From the NCBI RefSeq assembly GCF_000342045.1, contig NZ_AONQ01000041.1, positions 1 to 40,857 of the forward strand: a stretch of DNA of 40,857 nucleotides. The letters run 5' to 3'. This document shows positions 7,178 to 15,065 of this stretch, piece after piece. This DNA is from Paramagnetospirillum caucaseum (GTDB lineage: Bacteria > Pseudomonadota > Alphaproteobacteria > Rhodospirillales > Magnetospirillaceae). The notes under the pieces were generated by a model. It was not told the origin of the DNA. It did not search any database and worked only from the letters and a program-made list of their open reading frames with translations. Each line of letters opens with the position of its first letter. Within the stretch, counting starts at the first letter, position 1. Both the position numbers and the translations under genes were made by a program.

Positions 7178-7208
7178 GTTTATGTTGCGGTGCAACATAA
7201 ACTTATGT
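7178..7208. promoter_or_regulatory. Double palindromic operator upstream of the GNAT gene
   Basis: A perfect inverted repeat with 11-base arms (GTTTATGTTGC / GCAACATAAAC, three-base centre) covers 7178-7202. It overlaps a second palindrome, ACATAA-AC-TTATGT (7195-7208), so three copies of a TTATGT half-site are arranged alternately. A TTGACA element on the minus strand lies beside it (7213-7208). The core TTGC-N3-GCAA recalls sites of PhaR-type regulators, but the regulator is not identifiable here. Confidence 0.6.
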
Positions 7209-7267
7209 GTCAAGGGATGCATGGGGGCATGCGGGACGGGACCGGAATGGGGCCGGAGCGGAATGAA

Positions 7268-7303
7268 GAAAGCCCCTTTCCCCGGCGAGGGAAAGGGGCT
7301 TTC
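7268..7303 (-). terminator. Terminator hairpin after alaS
   Basis: A perfect 15-bp stem (GAAAGCCCCTTTCCC / GGGAAAGGGGCTTTC) with loop CGGCGA lies 17 bases beyond the alaS stop on the minus strand. The stem is very strong, with only a short T stretch after it. Confidence 0.8.
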
Positions 7304-7320
7304 GCGGTCCAGGGAGAAGG

Positions 7321-9954
7321 CTATCCCGCCAGGGCCTGCTCGATCCTGTCCAGGGCCGCCTGGGCCGCCGAGGCGTCGGGGCCGCCGGCCTGGGCCATGT
7401 CGGGACGGCCGCCGCCGCCCTTGCCGCCCAGGGCCTCCGAGCCGACGCGGACCAGGTCGACGGCGCTGTGCTTGCCCGTCAGGTCCTCGGTGACGCAGAC
7501 CACGATGGAGGCCTTGCCTTCGGCGTCGGAGACCAGGGCGATGATTCCCGAACCGATCTGCTTCTTGATCTCGTCGGCCATGCCCTTCAGATCCTTGGCG
7601 GGCACACCGCTCAGCACCTTGCCGGCATAGGTGATGCCGTTAACGCTCTTGGTGGCGGCGCCCTGGCCGCCGCCGGTGGCCAGTTGCTTCCTGACTTCGG
7701 CCAGTTCGCGCTCCAGCTTGCGCCGCTCGTCCATCAGGCCGGCGATGCGGGCCGGCAGGTCGGCGGGGGCCGCCTTCAGGGTGTCGGCGGCCTTGGCCAG
7801 CAGGTCTTCCTGCGCCTGTGCCCAGGCCAGGAAGGCCGGGCCGGTCACCGCTTCGATGCGGCGCACGCCCGACGCCACGGCGCTTTCCGCCACGATCTTG
7901 AAGCCGCCGATGTCGCCGGTGCGGGTGGCGTGGGTGCCGCCGCACAATTCGGTGGACAACTCGCCCATGGAGACCACGCGGACCTCGTCGCCGTACTTCT
8001 CGCCGAACAGGGCCATGGCGCCGGCCTTGATGGCGTCGTCGGGGGTCATCACCTTGGTGGCGACCTCGGCGTTGACGCGGATGCGGCGGTTGACCTCGGC
8101 CTCGACGGCGCGGGATTCCGCGGCCGACAGGGCCTTGGTGTGGGCGAAATCGAAGCGCAGGCGGTCGGGGCCGACCTGGCTGCCTTTCTGGGTGACGTGG
8201 TCGCCCAGGATGTCGCGCAGCGCGGCGTGCAGCAGGTGGGTGGCCGAGTGGTGGCCGCGGGTGGCGTCGCGGCGGGTGGATTCCACGGCGAAATGGGCAT
8301 CCTCGCCCACCGCCACCGGCCCGCCCTCGACGGTGCCGAAATGGACGATCAGGTCGCCCAGCTTCTTCTGGGTGTCGGTGACGGTGACGATGGCCTTGCC
8401 GCCGGCGACGGTGATCAGGCCGCAATCGCCCATCTGGCCGCCCGATTCGCCGTAGAACGGGGTCTGGTTGGCGATGATCGCCACCTGATGGCCGGGATGG
8501 ACGGCCTCGACGCTCTTGCCGTTCTCCACCAGGGCGATGATCTTGCCCTCGGCCTGCTCGGCATCGTAGCCGAGGAACTCGCTGGCCCCCAGGCTTTCCC
8601 GCAGTTCGAACCACAGGGATTCGGTGGCCGCCTCGCCCGAGCCGGACCACGCCTTGCGGGCCTCGGCGCGCTGGCGCTCCATGGCCGAGGCGAAGCCGTC
8701 GGTGTCGACGCCGATGCCCTTGGCCTTCAGGGCGTCCTGGGTCAGGTCGAGGGGGAAGCCGTAGGTGTCGTAGAGCTTGAACGCCACCTCGCCGGCCAGC
8801 TTCCGGCCTGACCCGATCCGGGTGATTTCGTCGTCCAGCAGCTTGAGGCCCTTGTCCAGGGTGACCTTGAAGCGGGTTTCCTCCAGCTTCAGGGTCTCGG
8901 TGATCAGGGCGTTGGCGCGCACCAGTTCGGGATAGGCCTCGCCCATCTGGCGGGTCAGCGCCGGGACCAGCTTCCACAGCAAGGGCTCGGAGCAGCCCAT
9001 CAGATGGGCGTGGCGCATGGCGCGGCGCATGATGCGGCGCAGCACGTAGCCGCGCCCCTCGTTGGAGGGCAGCACGCCGTCGGCGATCAGAAACGCCGAC
9101 GAGCGCAGATGGTCGGCGACCACCCGGTGGCTGATCTTGTGCGGGCCGTCGGCGTCGGTGTTGGAGCCCTCGGCCGAGGCCTCGATCAGGGCGCGCATCA
9201 GGTCGATGTCGTAATTGTCGTGCTTGCCCTGCAGCAGGGCGGTCAGGCGTTCGAGGCCCATGCCGGTGTCGATGCTGGGCTTGGGCAGGGGAATGCGGGT
9301 CTGCTTGTCCACCTGCTCGAACTGCATGAACACCAGGTTCCAGATCTCGATGAAGCGGTCGCCGTCCTGGTCGGGGCTGCCGGGCGGGCCGCCGGGGATG
9401 TGGTCGCCGTGGTCGTAGAAGATCTCCGAGCACGGGCCGCAGGGGCCGGTGTCGCCCATGGCCCAGAAATTGTCCGAGGTCGGGATGCGGATGATGCGCG
9501 ATTCGGGCAGGCCGGCGATCTTCTTCCAAGCCTCGGCCGCCTGATCGTCGTCGTGGTAGACGGTGACCAGCAGGCGGTCCTTGTTGATGCCGAAATCCCT
9601 GGTGATCAGGTTCCAGGCCAGTTCGATGGCCAGATCCTTGAAATAGTCGCCGAACGAGAAATTGCCCAGCATCTCGAAGAAGGTGTGATGCCGCGCGGTG
9701 TAGCCCACGTTGTCCAGGTCGTTGTGCTTGCCGCCGGCCCGCACGCATTTCTGGGCGGTGGCGGCGCGGACGTAGTCGCGCTTCTCGATGCCGGTGAAGA
9801 CGTTCTTGAACTGCACCATGCCGGCGTTGGTGAACATCAGCGTCGGATCGTTGCGCGGCACCAGCGGGCTGGAATTCACGACGGTGTGGCCGTTCTTCTC
9901 GAAGAAGTCGAGGAATGTGCGGCGAATCTCGTTGGCGGTCTGCATGGCATCCAT
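7321..9954 (-). CDS. alaS: Alanyl-tRNA synthetase
   Basis: Charges tRNA-Ala and hydrolyses mischarged Ser/Gly-tRNA. Full length (877 residues) with all domains: class II catalytic core at the N-terminus ([55 protein letters not shown]), the editing domain with HHSATHLLH (near residue 566) and [13 protein letters not shown] (near 670), and the C-terminal oligomerisation domain ending in a Gly-rich segment ([16 protein letters not shown]). The frame begins [12 protein letters not shown]; family members usually begin at the MxTANEIRR Met, so the real start may be 9945. It is a single-gene unit ending in a strong terminator. Confidence 0.98.
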   Translation of the reverse strand: MDAMQTANEIRRTFLDFFEKNGHTVVNSSPLVPRNDPTLMFTNAGMVQFKNVFTGIEKRDYVRAATAQKCVRAGGKHNDLDNVGYTARHHTFFEMLGNFSFGDYFKDLAIELAWNLITRDFGINKDRLLVTVYHDDDQAAEAWKKIAGLPESRIIRIPTSDNFWAMGDTGPCGPCSEIFYDHGDHIPGGPPGSPDQDGDRFIEIWNLVFMQFEQVDKQTRIPLPKPSIDTGMGLERLTALLQGKHDNYDIDLMRALIEASAEGSNTDADGPHKISHRVVADHLRSSAFLIADGVLPSNEGRGYVLRRIMRRAMRHAHLMGCSEPLLWKLVPALTRQMGEAYPELVRANALITETLKLEETRFKVTLDKGLKLLDDEITRIGSGRKLAGEVAFKLYDTYGFPLDLTQDALKAKGIGVDTDGFASAMERQRAEARKAWSGSGEAATESLWFELRESLGASEFLGYDAEQAEGKIIALVENGKSVEAVHPGHQVAIIANQTPFYGESGGQMGDCGLITVAGGKAIVTVTDTQKKLGDLIVHFGTVEGGPVAVGEDAHFAVESTRRDATRGHHSATHLLHAALRDILGDHVTQKGSQVGPDRLRFDFAHTKALSAAESRAVEAEVNRRIRVNAEVATKVMTPDDAIKAGAMALFGEKYGDEVRVVSMGELSTELCGGTHATRTGDIGGFKIVAESAVASGVRRIEAVTGPAFLAWAQAQEDLLAKAADTLKAAPADLPARIAGLMDERRKLERELAEVRKQLATGGGQGAATKSVNGITYAGKVLSGVPAKDLKGMADEIKKQIGSGIIALVSDAEGKASIVVCVTEDLTGKHSAVDLVRVGSEALGGKGGGGRPDMAQAGGPDASAAQAALDRIEQALAG

Positions 9955-10098
9955 CGCGGGCTAGGGGGACGGCGTAACGGGCGGTTTTAACCCGTGGGGG
10001 GTTGGGCTGTCCAGGGGCGGCCCGAAGGCCGGGGAGGGGGTGGGGATAAATACCAGACATGGGATTGTGGGTTTTATGTAAAACACAGGAAATGCCGC

Positions 10099-10147
10099 TT
10101 GACCAGGCTCAAGGCAAAGCCTTAGCGCGGCGCTTATGTATTTATCA
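10099..10147 (+). promoter_or_regulatory. Class II FNR/Anr-type promoter for the DUF2249-cytochrome c' genes
   Basis: TTGACCAGGCTCAA (10099-10112) keeps both TTGA...TCAA half-sites of the FNR/CRP-family box with a six-base centre. A -10-like TATGTA lies at 10135-10140, which predicts transcription start near 10147 and puts the box centre (10105.5) at -41.5, the position for class II FNR activation. Another imperfect palindrome, GTTTTATGTAAAAC, lies at 10071-10084. Between alaS and the next ORF (9955-10232) I see no gene. Confidence 0.6.
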
Positions 10148-10232
10148 GAGCCCCGGTGCGGCAGGCCCTCCCCTCCCCACTCCCCTCCCGCCGTATCGGG
10201 GCCTCCCCAATTCCCAAGGAGCAGCGACCGCC

Positions 10233-10463
10233 ATGTCCGAACCCCAGCTCGACGTCCGCGCCATCCAGCCGCGCGACCGCCATCCCCAGATCTTCGGGAC
10301 CTTCGAGTCCCTGGCCGTGGGCGGTGCCTTCATTCTGGTCAATGACCACGACCCCAAGCCGCTCTATTATCACTTCAACGCCGAGCGCGCCGGCACCTTC
10401 GGCTGGGAATACCTGGAAGACGGCCCCGAGGTCTGGCGGGTGCGCATTTCGCGGACGGCCTGA
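10233..10463 (+). CDS. DUF2249 domain protein
   Basis: A 76-residue protein consisting of a single DUF2249 domain (TusA-like fold family). Diagnostic stretches are DVRAIQPRDRHPQIFGTFESL, GGAFILVNDHDPKPLYYHF and FGWEYLEDGPEVWRVRI. DUF2249 proteins are often encoded near denitrification, hemerythrin or cytochrome genes, but no reaction is established. A longer in-frame extension exists upstream, but the ATG at 10233 follows an AAGGAG ribosome site (11 bases away) and begins where the family begins. It is the first gene behind the FNR-type promoter, 18 bases before the cytochrome gene, so it is probably expressed at low oxygen. Confidence 0.85.
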   Translation: MSEPQLDVRAIQPRDRHPQIFGTFESLAVGGAFILVNDHDPKPLYYHFNAERAGTFGWEYLEDGPEVWRVRISRTA

Positions 10464-10481
10464 GGCAAAGAGGAACTTGCG

Positions 10482-10943
10482 ATGATGAACCGTCTGGGGC
10501 TGATCGCCCTTGTCCTGTGGTTGGTGTCGGCCGTCGGCCTGGGCGCCTTGTTCGTCCACGGGCGGACCGCAAAGGCCCCGGACGGCCGCACCGCCATTCT
10601 GCTGAGCGGGGCCGAGCGCGAGATGGTGTTCTCCGAGATGCGCGGCCTGCTGGTGGTGGTCCGCGACATCACCGCCGCCCTGGCCGAGGGCGACACCGCC
10701 AAGGTCGGCCGGGCCGCCCGGGCCATGGGCATGGGCGAGGCCCACGACAAGGCCCCCGACCTGCTGCTCAAGCTGCCGCTGGACTTCAAGCGGCTGGCCA
10801 TGGGCCTGCACGGCGGTTTCGACGAGATGGCCGACGCGGCGGCCAAGGGCGAGAGCCCGGCCCAGCTCAACAGCCGGCTGATCGCCCAGCTGGACCGCTG
10901 CACCACCTGCCATGCCGGCTTCAGGATCGACGTCGCGCAATAA
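10482..10943 (+). CDS. Membrane-anchored cytochrome c'-like protein
   Basis: A 153-residue protein with one N-terminal membrane helix (LIALVLWLVSAVGLGALFV, residues 6-25), a mostly helical periplasmic domain, and a single heme c site CTTCH close to the C-terminus (near residue 142). A C-terminal CxxCH after a four-helix body is the cytochrome c' arrangement; such cytochromes bind NO or take part in microaerobic electron transfer. The anchor looks uncleaved. It follows the DUF2249 gene in the FNR-type operon with a GAGGAAC ribosome site, and its stop abuts the next gene, consistent with one transcript. Confidence 0.8.
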   Translation: MMNRLGLIALVLWLVSAVGLGALFVHGRTAKAPDGRTAILLSGAEREMVFSEMRGLLVVVRDITAALAEGDTAKVGRAARAMGMGEAHDKAPDLLLKLPLDFKRLAMGLHGGFDEMADAAAKGESPAQLNSRLIAQLDRCTTCHAGFRIDVAQ

Positions 10944-10961
10944 GTGCTCTACCTTGGGCTG

Positions 10962-11516
10962 ATGCATGCAATCGCACTCGCCCTGACCGCCCTGATCCTG
11001 TCGGCCCCCGTCCTGGCCGCCGGGCCGCAGGCGCCGCCCGCCACGCCCGCTCCCGCCGCTCCCCTCCGCTGTCCCGAGGATGCCGAGGGCGGTGCCTGCG
11101 TGTGGGGCAAGGCCGAGGGCTACGACGCCGGCGCGGTTCAGGTGCGCGGCCTGCACATCGCCCTGGCCGGCATCGCCGCCCCGGGACGCAAGGATTGGTG
11201 CGCCAGCAAATCGGCCAAGGACGAATTCGACTGTGCCCGCCCGGCCAGGAAGCGCATGGGCGAAGCGCTGGCCAAGGGGGTGGCCTGCGAGATCGTCGAT
11301 GTGGCTTCGGGCCAGCTGTGGGGGCGGTGCCGGGTGGCCGAGGGTGATCTTGGCCGCCTGCTGGTCCAGGCAGGGCTGGCCCGCGCCGCCAAGGACGGCC
11401 CCTATGCCGAGGCGCAGAAACAGGCCGTCGCCGCCCGGCGCGGCCTGTGGGCCGCCGACATGATCCTGCCCCGCGACTGGGAAACGGCGCGGCGCAAGGC
11501 GGCGGACGAGGATTAG
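10962..11516 (+). CDS. Secreted SNase-like (thermonuclease-fold) protein, probably inactive
   Basis: After a signal peptide (HAIALALTALILSAPVLAAG) and a Pro/Ala linker comes a staphylococcal-nuclease-like OB-fold domain (about residues 45-165), recognisable by VQVRGLHIALAGIAAPG, GRLLVQAGLARA and AVAARRGLWAADMILPRDW. In active nucleases the first motif reads close to RLxxIDxPE; here Arg, Asp and Glu appear as Ala, Ala and Gly (ALAGIAAPG), so three catalytic residues seem lost. It may bind nucleic acid or another ligand. I start at ATG 10962; a GTG at 10944, abutting the cytochrome stop, is the alternative. Third gene of the FNR-type cluster. Confidence 0.72.
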   Translation: MHAIALALTALILSAPVLAAGPQAPPATPAPAAPLRCPEDAEGGACVWGKAEGYDAGAVQVRGLHIALAGIAAPGRKDWCASKSAKDEFDCARPARKRMGEALAKGVACEIVDVASGQLWGRCRVAEGDLGRLLVQAGLARAAKDGPYAEAQKQAVAARRGLWAADMILPRDWETARRKAADED

Positions 11517-11517
11517 G

Positions 11518-12039
11518 TTATTCCGCCTTCCGGGCGATTCTCTTCGGCTTCGTCCCGGCGTCGGCCTGTCGGGTTTCGGGGCAGGGGCTGATATCCGCCG
11601 GCTTGCCCACCGTCTCGCCGGCCAGGGCGATCAGTTGGTGGCCATTGGCCGAGGCGGCCTTGTCGAACAGCGGGGCATGCATCTCGCAATAGCCCTCGGT
11701 CTCGTGCACGCGGATCGACTCCCGGTTGGTCAGTACCGTGTTGTAACGGTCGAAGCTCGCCGCGCCCTTGCCGGTGCGCTGGAAATAGCCGCGCATGAGC
11801 TTGGCGTTGTCGCTCATGGTGCCACCGTGGCGGTGGACATAGGTGCTCCACTTGCCGGGCAGCGAGGGATCGTCGCCCCGGCAGTTCAGCGCCGCCACCT
11901 GCAACTGATAATGGAACTGGCGCAACTGGGCCGCCTTGATCTCCTCGGGCGTGCCGCAGGCCGACTTGGCGGCGGCGGGCAGGGCGGCGAGGGCGAGGAC
12001 GAAGGCAAAGGCGGCGGGGCGAAGGATCAAGGCGGCCAT
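11518..12039 (-). CDS. Secreted protein of unknown function
   Basis: A signal peptide (LRPAAFAFVLALAALPAAAKS) precedes about 150 residues with no domain I recognise. Visible features are two pairs of Cys (KSACGTPEE / LNCRGDD and GYCEMH / ISPCPE) that could form disulfides, a YVHRHGGTMSDN stretch, and a basic C-terminus (KPKRIARKAE). The start at 12039 (MAALILRP) gives a normal signal peptide; the frame extends 15 codons further upstream. It converges tail-to-tail with the SNase-like gene, with one base between the stop codons. The glycosyltransferase gene upstream in the same direction ends at 12088, inside that extension. Confidence 0.55.
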   Translation of the reverse strand: MAALILRPAAFAFVLALAALPAAAKSACGTPEEIKAAQLRQFHYQLQVAALNCRGDDPSLPGKWSTYVHRHGGTMSDNAKLMRGYFQRTGKGAASFDRYNTVLTNRESIRVHETEGYCEMHAPLFDKAASANGHQLIALAGETVGKPADISPCPETRQADAGTKPKRIARKAE

Positions 12040-12087
12040 CCTGGTCGGGGCAAGGGGCACCAGTGTGCTCTTCCCGGCGGGCAAAGA

Positions 12088-13104
12088 TCAACTGGCTCGT
12101 GCCCGCCGGGTGAAGGGGCGCAGATGGCTGAGGAATTCCGCCGCCACCCGTGACCAGGAGAAGCGGCAGGCATGGCGGCGGCAATCCTCGGGCGGGATCG
12201 TCAGGGCCCGCAGGGCGGCGGCCCGCAAGTCCTCGTCCAGCACGCCGACGGAGGCGCCTCCCACGACGTCCAGCGGACCGGTGACCGGGAAGGCCGCCAC
12301 CGGCACGCCCGAAGCCAGGGCTTCCAGCATCACCAGGCCGAAGGTGTCGGTGCGCGAGGGAAAGACGAAAACGTCGGCGGCGCGATAGGCTCGGCCCAGT
12401 TCCTGATCGCCGTTGACGATGCGGAAATGGGCCTCCGGATAGCGCCGCATCAGCCCGGTCCGCGCCGGACCGTCGCCCACCACCACCTTGGAGCCCGGCA
12501 GGTCGAGATCCAGGAAGGCCGGCAGGTTTTTCTCCACCGCCACCCGGCCCACATACAGGAAGATGGGGCGCGGCAGATCGAGGAAATCCCTGGGGCCGGG
12601 GCGGAAGAGACCGGCATCCACCCCGTGCGACCACGGCACGGCGTTGGAGAATCCCTTCTGCCGCAATTCGCGGTGGACCGAGGGCGACGGGCACAGCACC
12701 GTCGCCGCCGGGCCGTGAAAGCGCCGCATCAGGCCATAGGCCCAGTCCAGCGGAATGCCGGTGCGGGTATGGATGTATTCGGGGAATTTGGTGTGGTAGG
12801 CGCTGGTGAAGGGCAGGTGGTGCTTCAGGCACCAGGACCGCCCCGCCCAGCCCAGCGGCCCCTCGGTGGCGATGTGGACGGCGTCGGGGGCGAACTCGTC
12901 CAGCATCCGCGCCATGCGGCGGCCGGGCAGCAACGCCAGCGGAATCTCCGGGTAGGACGGGCAGGGAAGGGTGGTGAAGGCCGAAGGCTCGATCACCCGC
13001 ACCAGATGGCCGAGATCCCCCAGCGTGTCGGCCAGGGTGGCCAATACCCGCACCACCCCGTTGCGTTGCGGAGTCCAGGCGTCGGTAACCAGGGCGATGC
13101 GCAT
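12088..13104 (-). CDS. GT4-type glycosyltransferase (GT-B fold)
   Basis: A 338-residue retaining glycosyltransferase of the GT4 group. The N-terminal domain begins RIALVTDAWTPQRNGVVRVLATLADTL and the C-terminal nucleotide-sugar domain contains FLYVGRVAVEKNL, VVVGDGPAR and the E-x7-E motif SRTDTFGLVMLEALASGVPVAAF. The closest familiar types are the mannosyl/glucosyltransferases that modify diacylglycerol or phosphatidylinositol (MgtA/DgdA-like); I infer a lipid or cell-envelope acceptor. The ribosome site GGGAGGA lies in the 3' arm of a small hairpin just before the ATG. The murI gene upstream in the same direction ends 74 bases before it. Confidence 0.85.
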   Translation of the reverse strand: MRIALVTDAWTPQRNGVVRVLATLADTLGDLGHLVRVIEPSAFTTLPCPSYPEIPLALLPGRRMARMLDEFAPDAVHIATEGPLGWAGRSWCLKHHLPFTSAYHTKFPEYIHTRTGIPLDWAYGLMRRFHGPAATVLCPSPSVHRELRQKGFSNAVPWSHGVDAGLFRPGPRDFLDLPRPIFLYVGRVAVEKNLPAFLDLDLPGSKVVVGDGPARTGLMRRYPEAHFRIVNGDQELGRAYRAADVFVFPSRTDTFGLVMLEALASGVPVAAFPVTGPLDVVGGASVGVLDEDLRAAALRALTIPPEDCRRHACRFSWSRVAAEFLSHLRPFTRRARAS

Positions 13105-13110
13105 GATGTC

Positions 13111-13129
13111 CTCCCGGATATTTCGGGAG
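13111..13129 (-). promoter_or_regulatory. Hairpin covering the glycosyltransferase ribosome site
   Basis: On the minus strand CTCCCG-AAATATC-CGGGAG forms a six-base-pair stem whose 3' arm holds part of the Shine-Dalgarno GGGAGGA, six bases before the ATG. Folding would hide the ribosome site. The stem is short, so the effect may be small. Confidence 0.35.
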
Positions 13130-13178
13130 AAGGCCTAGGCCGCGCCACGCCGCGGCTCAAGTGACAGGTCGGTGACGT

Positions 13179-14057
13179 TTACAGATCCGCCAGTTCCACC
13201 TCGGGCGCCGGGCCCAGCGCCGGGAACAGCTTTCCCACCATGCGGGCGAAGCGTTCCGGCGCGTCGGTGGAGATCAGCTGCAGGCCGCCGCCGCCCGGGG
13301 GGGCTTCGCGTCCCGCCAGCCGGCGGACCAGCATGGAGGCGGTCGCCTCGGCGCAATCCACCAGGGTGACGTCCGGCCCGGCGAGGCGCGCCAGGGCCGG
13401 GGCCAGCAGGGGGAAATGGGTGCAGCCCAGCACCAGGCAGTCGCCGGCCTCGCTGCCGTCGAACAGCGATCCCAGATAATGGCGGGCGACGCTGTCCACG
13501 ATGGGGCCGTCGGTCAGCCCCTCCTCGGCCAGGGCGACGAACAGCGGGCAGGGCACGCAGCGCACCCGGGCGCCTTCGCGGCGCCGCGCGATGGCCCGTT
13601 CGTAGGCCTGGGAGCGGCAGGTGCCCTCGGTGGCCGCCACCACGATGCGGCCGTCCGCCGAGGCCTTGGCCGCGCCGTCGGCGCCCGCCTCGACCACGCC
13701 GAGCACCGGCAGGTGGGGAAAACGCTCGGCGATGGCGTCCAGGGCCACCGCCGAGGCGGTGTTGCAGGCCACCACCAGGGCCTTGATGCCCTTTTCAACC
13801 AGGAATTCAGCCGCCTGCACCGCGTAGCGGGTCACGGTGCGCGGCGATTTGGTGCCGTAGGGCTGGCGCGCCACGTCGCCAAGATAAAGCAATCGCTCGT
13901 CGGGCATGCTGCGCCGGATGGCCGCAGCGATAGTCAGTCCCCCCACCCCGGAGTCGAAAATCCCGACCGGATATGTCGCTGGTATAGCATCGGGTGAGGT
14001 GAACACTGTATGTCCTTGCTGCGAAGTCATTGGAATCTTTTGCCCGAGGGACCACAT
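13179..14057 (-). CDS. murI: Glutamate racemase
   Basis: Converts L- to D-glutamate for peptidoglycan. Catalytic and substrate motifs are complete: GIFDSGVGGLTI (catalytic Asp/Ser), LYLGDVARQPYGTKSP, VVACNTASAVAL (first Cys), and LVLGCTHFPLLAP (second Cys and His). At 292 residues including an N-terminal extension it is slightly longer than usual; the in-frame ATG at 14030 (MTSQQGH) would give a more typical length, and neither start has a clear ribosome site. It is transcribed away from the signalling operon that starts at 14219, and the 160 bases between hold the operon's promoter. Confidence 0.95.
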   Translation of the reverse strand: MWSLGQKIPMTSQQGHTVFTSPDAIPATYPVGIFDSGVGGLTIAAAIRRSMPDERLLYLGDVARQPYGTKSPRTVTRYAVQAAEFLVEKGIKALVVACNTASAVALDAIAERFPHLPVLGVVEAGADGAAKASADGRIVVAATEGTCRSQAYERAIARRREGARVRCVPCPLFVALAEEGLTDGPIVDSVARHYLGSLFDGSEAGDCLVLGCTHFPLLAPALARLAGPDVTLVDCAEATASMLVRRLAGREAPPGGGGLQLISTDAPERFARMVGKLFPALGPAPEVELADL

Positions 14058-14114
14058 GATTGAACGGGAGATGAAGATTCTCCGGTCTTCATGGGAATTC
14101 AGACCGCCACGCTC

Positions 14115-14143
14115 TTGGACAGCCTCGGTAAATATCCTATAAA
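14115..14143 (+). promoter_or_regulatory. Sigma70-type promoter of the six-gene signalling operon
   Basis: TTGGAC (14115-14120) and TATAAA (14138-14143) are 17 bases apart, a near-consensus pair in AT-rich sequence, predicting transcription from about 14150 into the gene at 14219. Just upstream is an inverted repeat ATGAAGA / TCTTCAT (about 14079-14100) that could be an operator. Confidence 0.6.
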
Positions 14144-14218
14144 CAGAGCCTGCTTCTAATCGCTTCGGCGGTTCGGTTCAACCGTCACCCGGTGGGAAGG
14201 ATACGGGTCTTGGAATTG

Positions 14219-15055
14219 ATGGGGCAATCCAGTATCGCGGGGGGCGCCGGAGCCTGCCTGCCGCCGGCGCGTCCGGTACGCTGGTCGCTGGCCCGCAAGG
14301 TCTCGCTGGCCCTGGTTTCCATTCTGCTGTCCACCCTGCTGCTGACCGCCTTCTTCGCCTATTACAAGTTCGAAAGCGTCTATTCCGCCCAGGTGCAGTC
14401 CCGCTACTCCTTCGTGGTGTTCACCATCAAGAAGCGGATCGAGGACAGTCTCAACCTGGGGTTCGCCCTGCGCCAACTGCGCCAGGTACAGGAAATCATC
14501 GAGCGCGAGAAATCGCGCGATTCCCAGATCCTGGCGGTGGAGGTCTACGACTACCGGGGCGAGGTGCTGTTCGACACCGACCGCGGCGCCATCGGCACCA
14601 GGGTGTCGGATTCCCTGGCCGAGGCCATTCGCAGCGGCATGCAGCAATCCTTCAGCGTGGTGGACGAGGACAACCTGATCGTCGGCCTGCCCCTGGTCAA
14701 CAACCTGGGCAAGGTTGAAGGCGGCGTGGTGCTGCGCTATCCCATGGCCTATGTGGAGAAGGGGGTTTCCGGGCTGCTCAGCCAGTTGCTCAAGAGCATC
14801 GCCATCGCCCTGGCGGCGGCCTCGGTGGTGGCGGTCGGCGGATTGTACATCCTGTTCGGCGGCGTCGGACGCAAGCTGGGCAGCATGGAAAAGACCATGG
14901 GCGAGGTGCTCTCGGTGGGCGGGCAGGCGATCCCCGAGAGCGGCGGCGATTCCTTCGAGGCGCGCTTCGCCGAGTTTGTCGGCAAGACCCGCGAGACCAT
15001 CGACCACGTCAAGGACGCCACCGACGAGGTCGGCCGTCTTGACCGGCTGATGTGA
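14219..15055 (+). CDS. Membrane sensor protein with periplasmic domain, no output domain
   Basis: A 278-residue protein: N-terminal cytoplasmic tail, membrane helix at about 31-52 (VSLALVSILLSTLLLTAFF), a periplasmic domain of about 140 residues with a PAS/Cache-like look (ILAVEVYDYRGEVLFDTDRGAIGTRVSD), a second helix at about 194-215 and a short HAMP-like cytoplasmic tail. There is no kinase, cyclase or methyl-acceptor region. The DTDRGAIG and LVNNLGKVEGGVVLRYPM stretches resemble sensor domains of chemoreceptors and histidine kinases. A GTG at 14192 could add nine residues. It is the first gene of the operon, and its layout is repeated in the second and fifth products. Confidence 0.65.
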   Translation: MGQSSIAGGAGACLPPARPVRWSLARKVSLALVSILLSTLLLTAFFAYYKFESVYSAQVQSRYSFVVFTIKKRIEDSLNLGFALRQLRQVQEIIEREKSRDSQILAVEVYDYRGEVLFDTDRGAIGTRVSDSLAEAIRSGMQQSFSVVDEDNLIVGLPLVNNLGKVEGGVVLRYPMAYVEKGVSGLLSQLLKSIAIALAAASVVAVGGLYILFGGVGRKLGSMEKTMGEVLSVGGQAIPESGGDSFEARFAEFVGKTRETIDHVKDATDEVGRLDRLM

Positions 15056-15065
15056 GGGGGCGGCC

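Noticed and set aside
7640-10060. 806-residue minus-strand open frame overlapping alaS
   Set aside because: The protein is a low-complexity Arg/Pro/His-rich product of high-GC shadow coding; alaS in the other frame has complete family motifs.
10064-10087. GTTTTATGTAAAAC palindrome as a second FNR site
   Set aside because: It lacks the TTGA/TCAA half-sites; symmetry alone does not identify a regulator.
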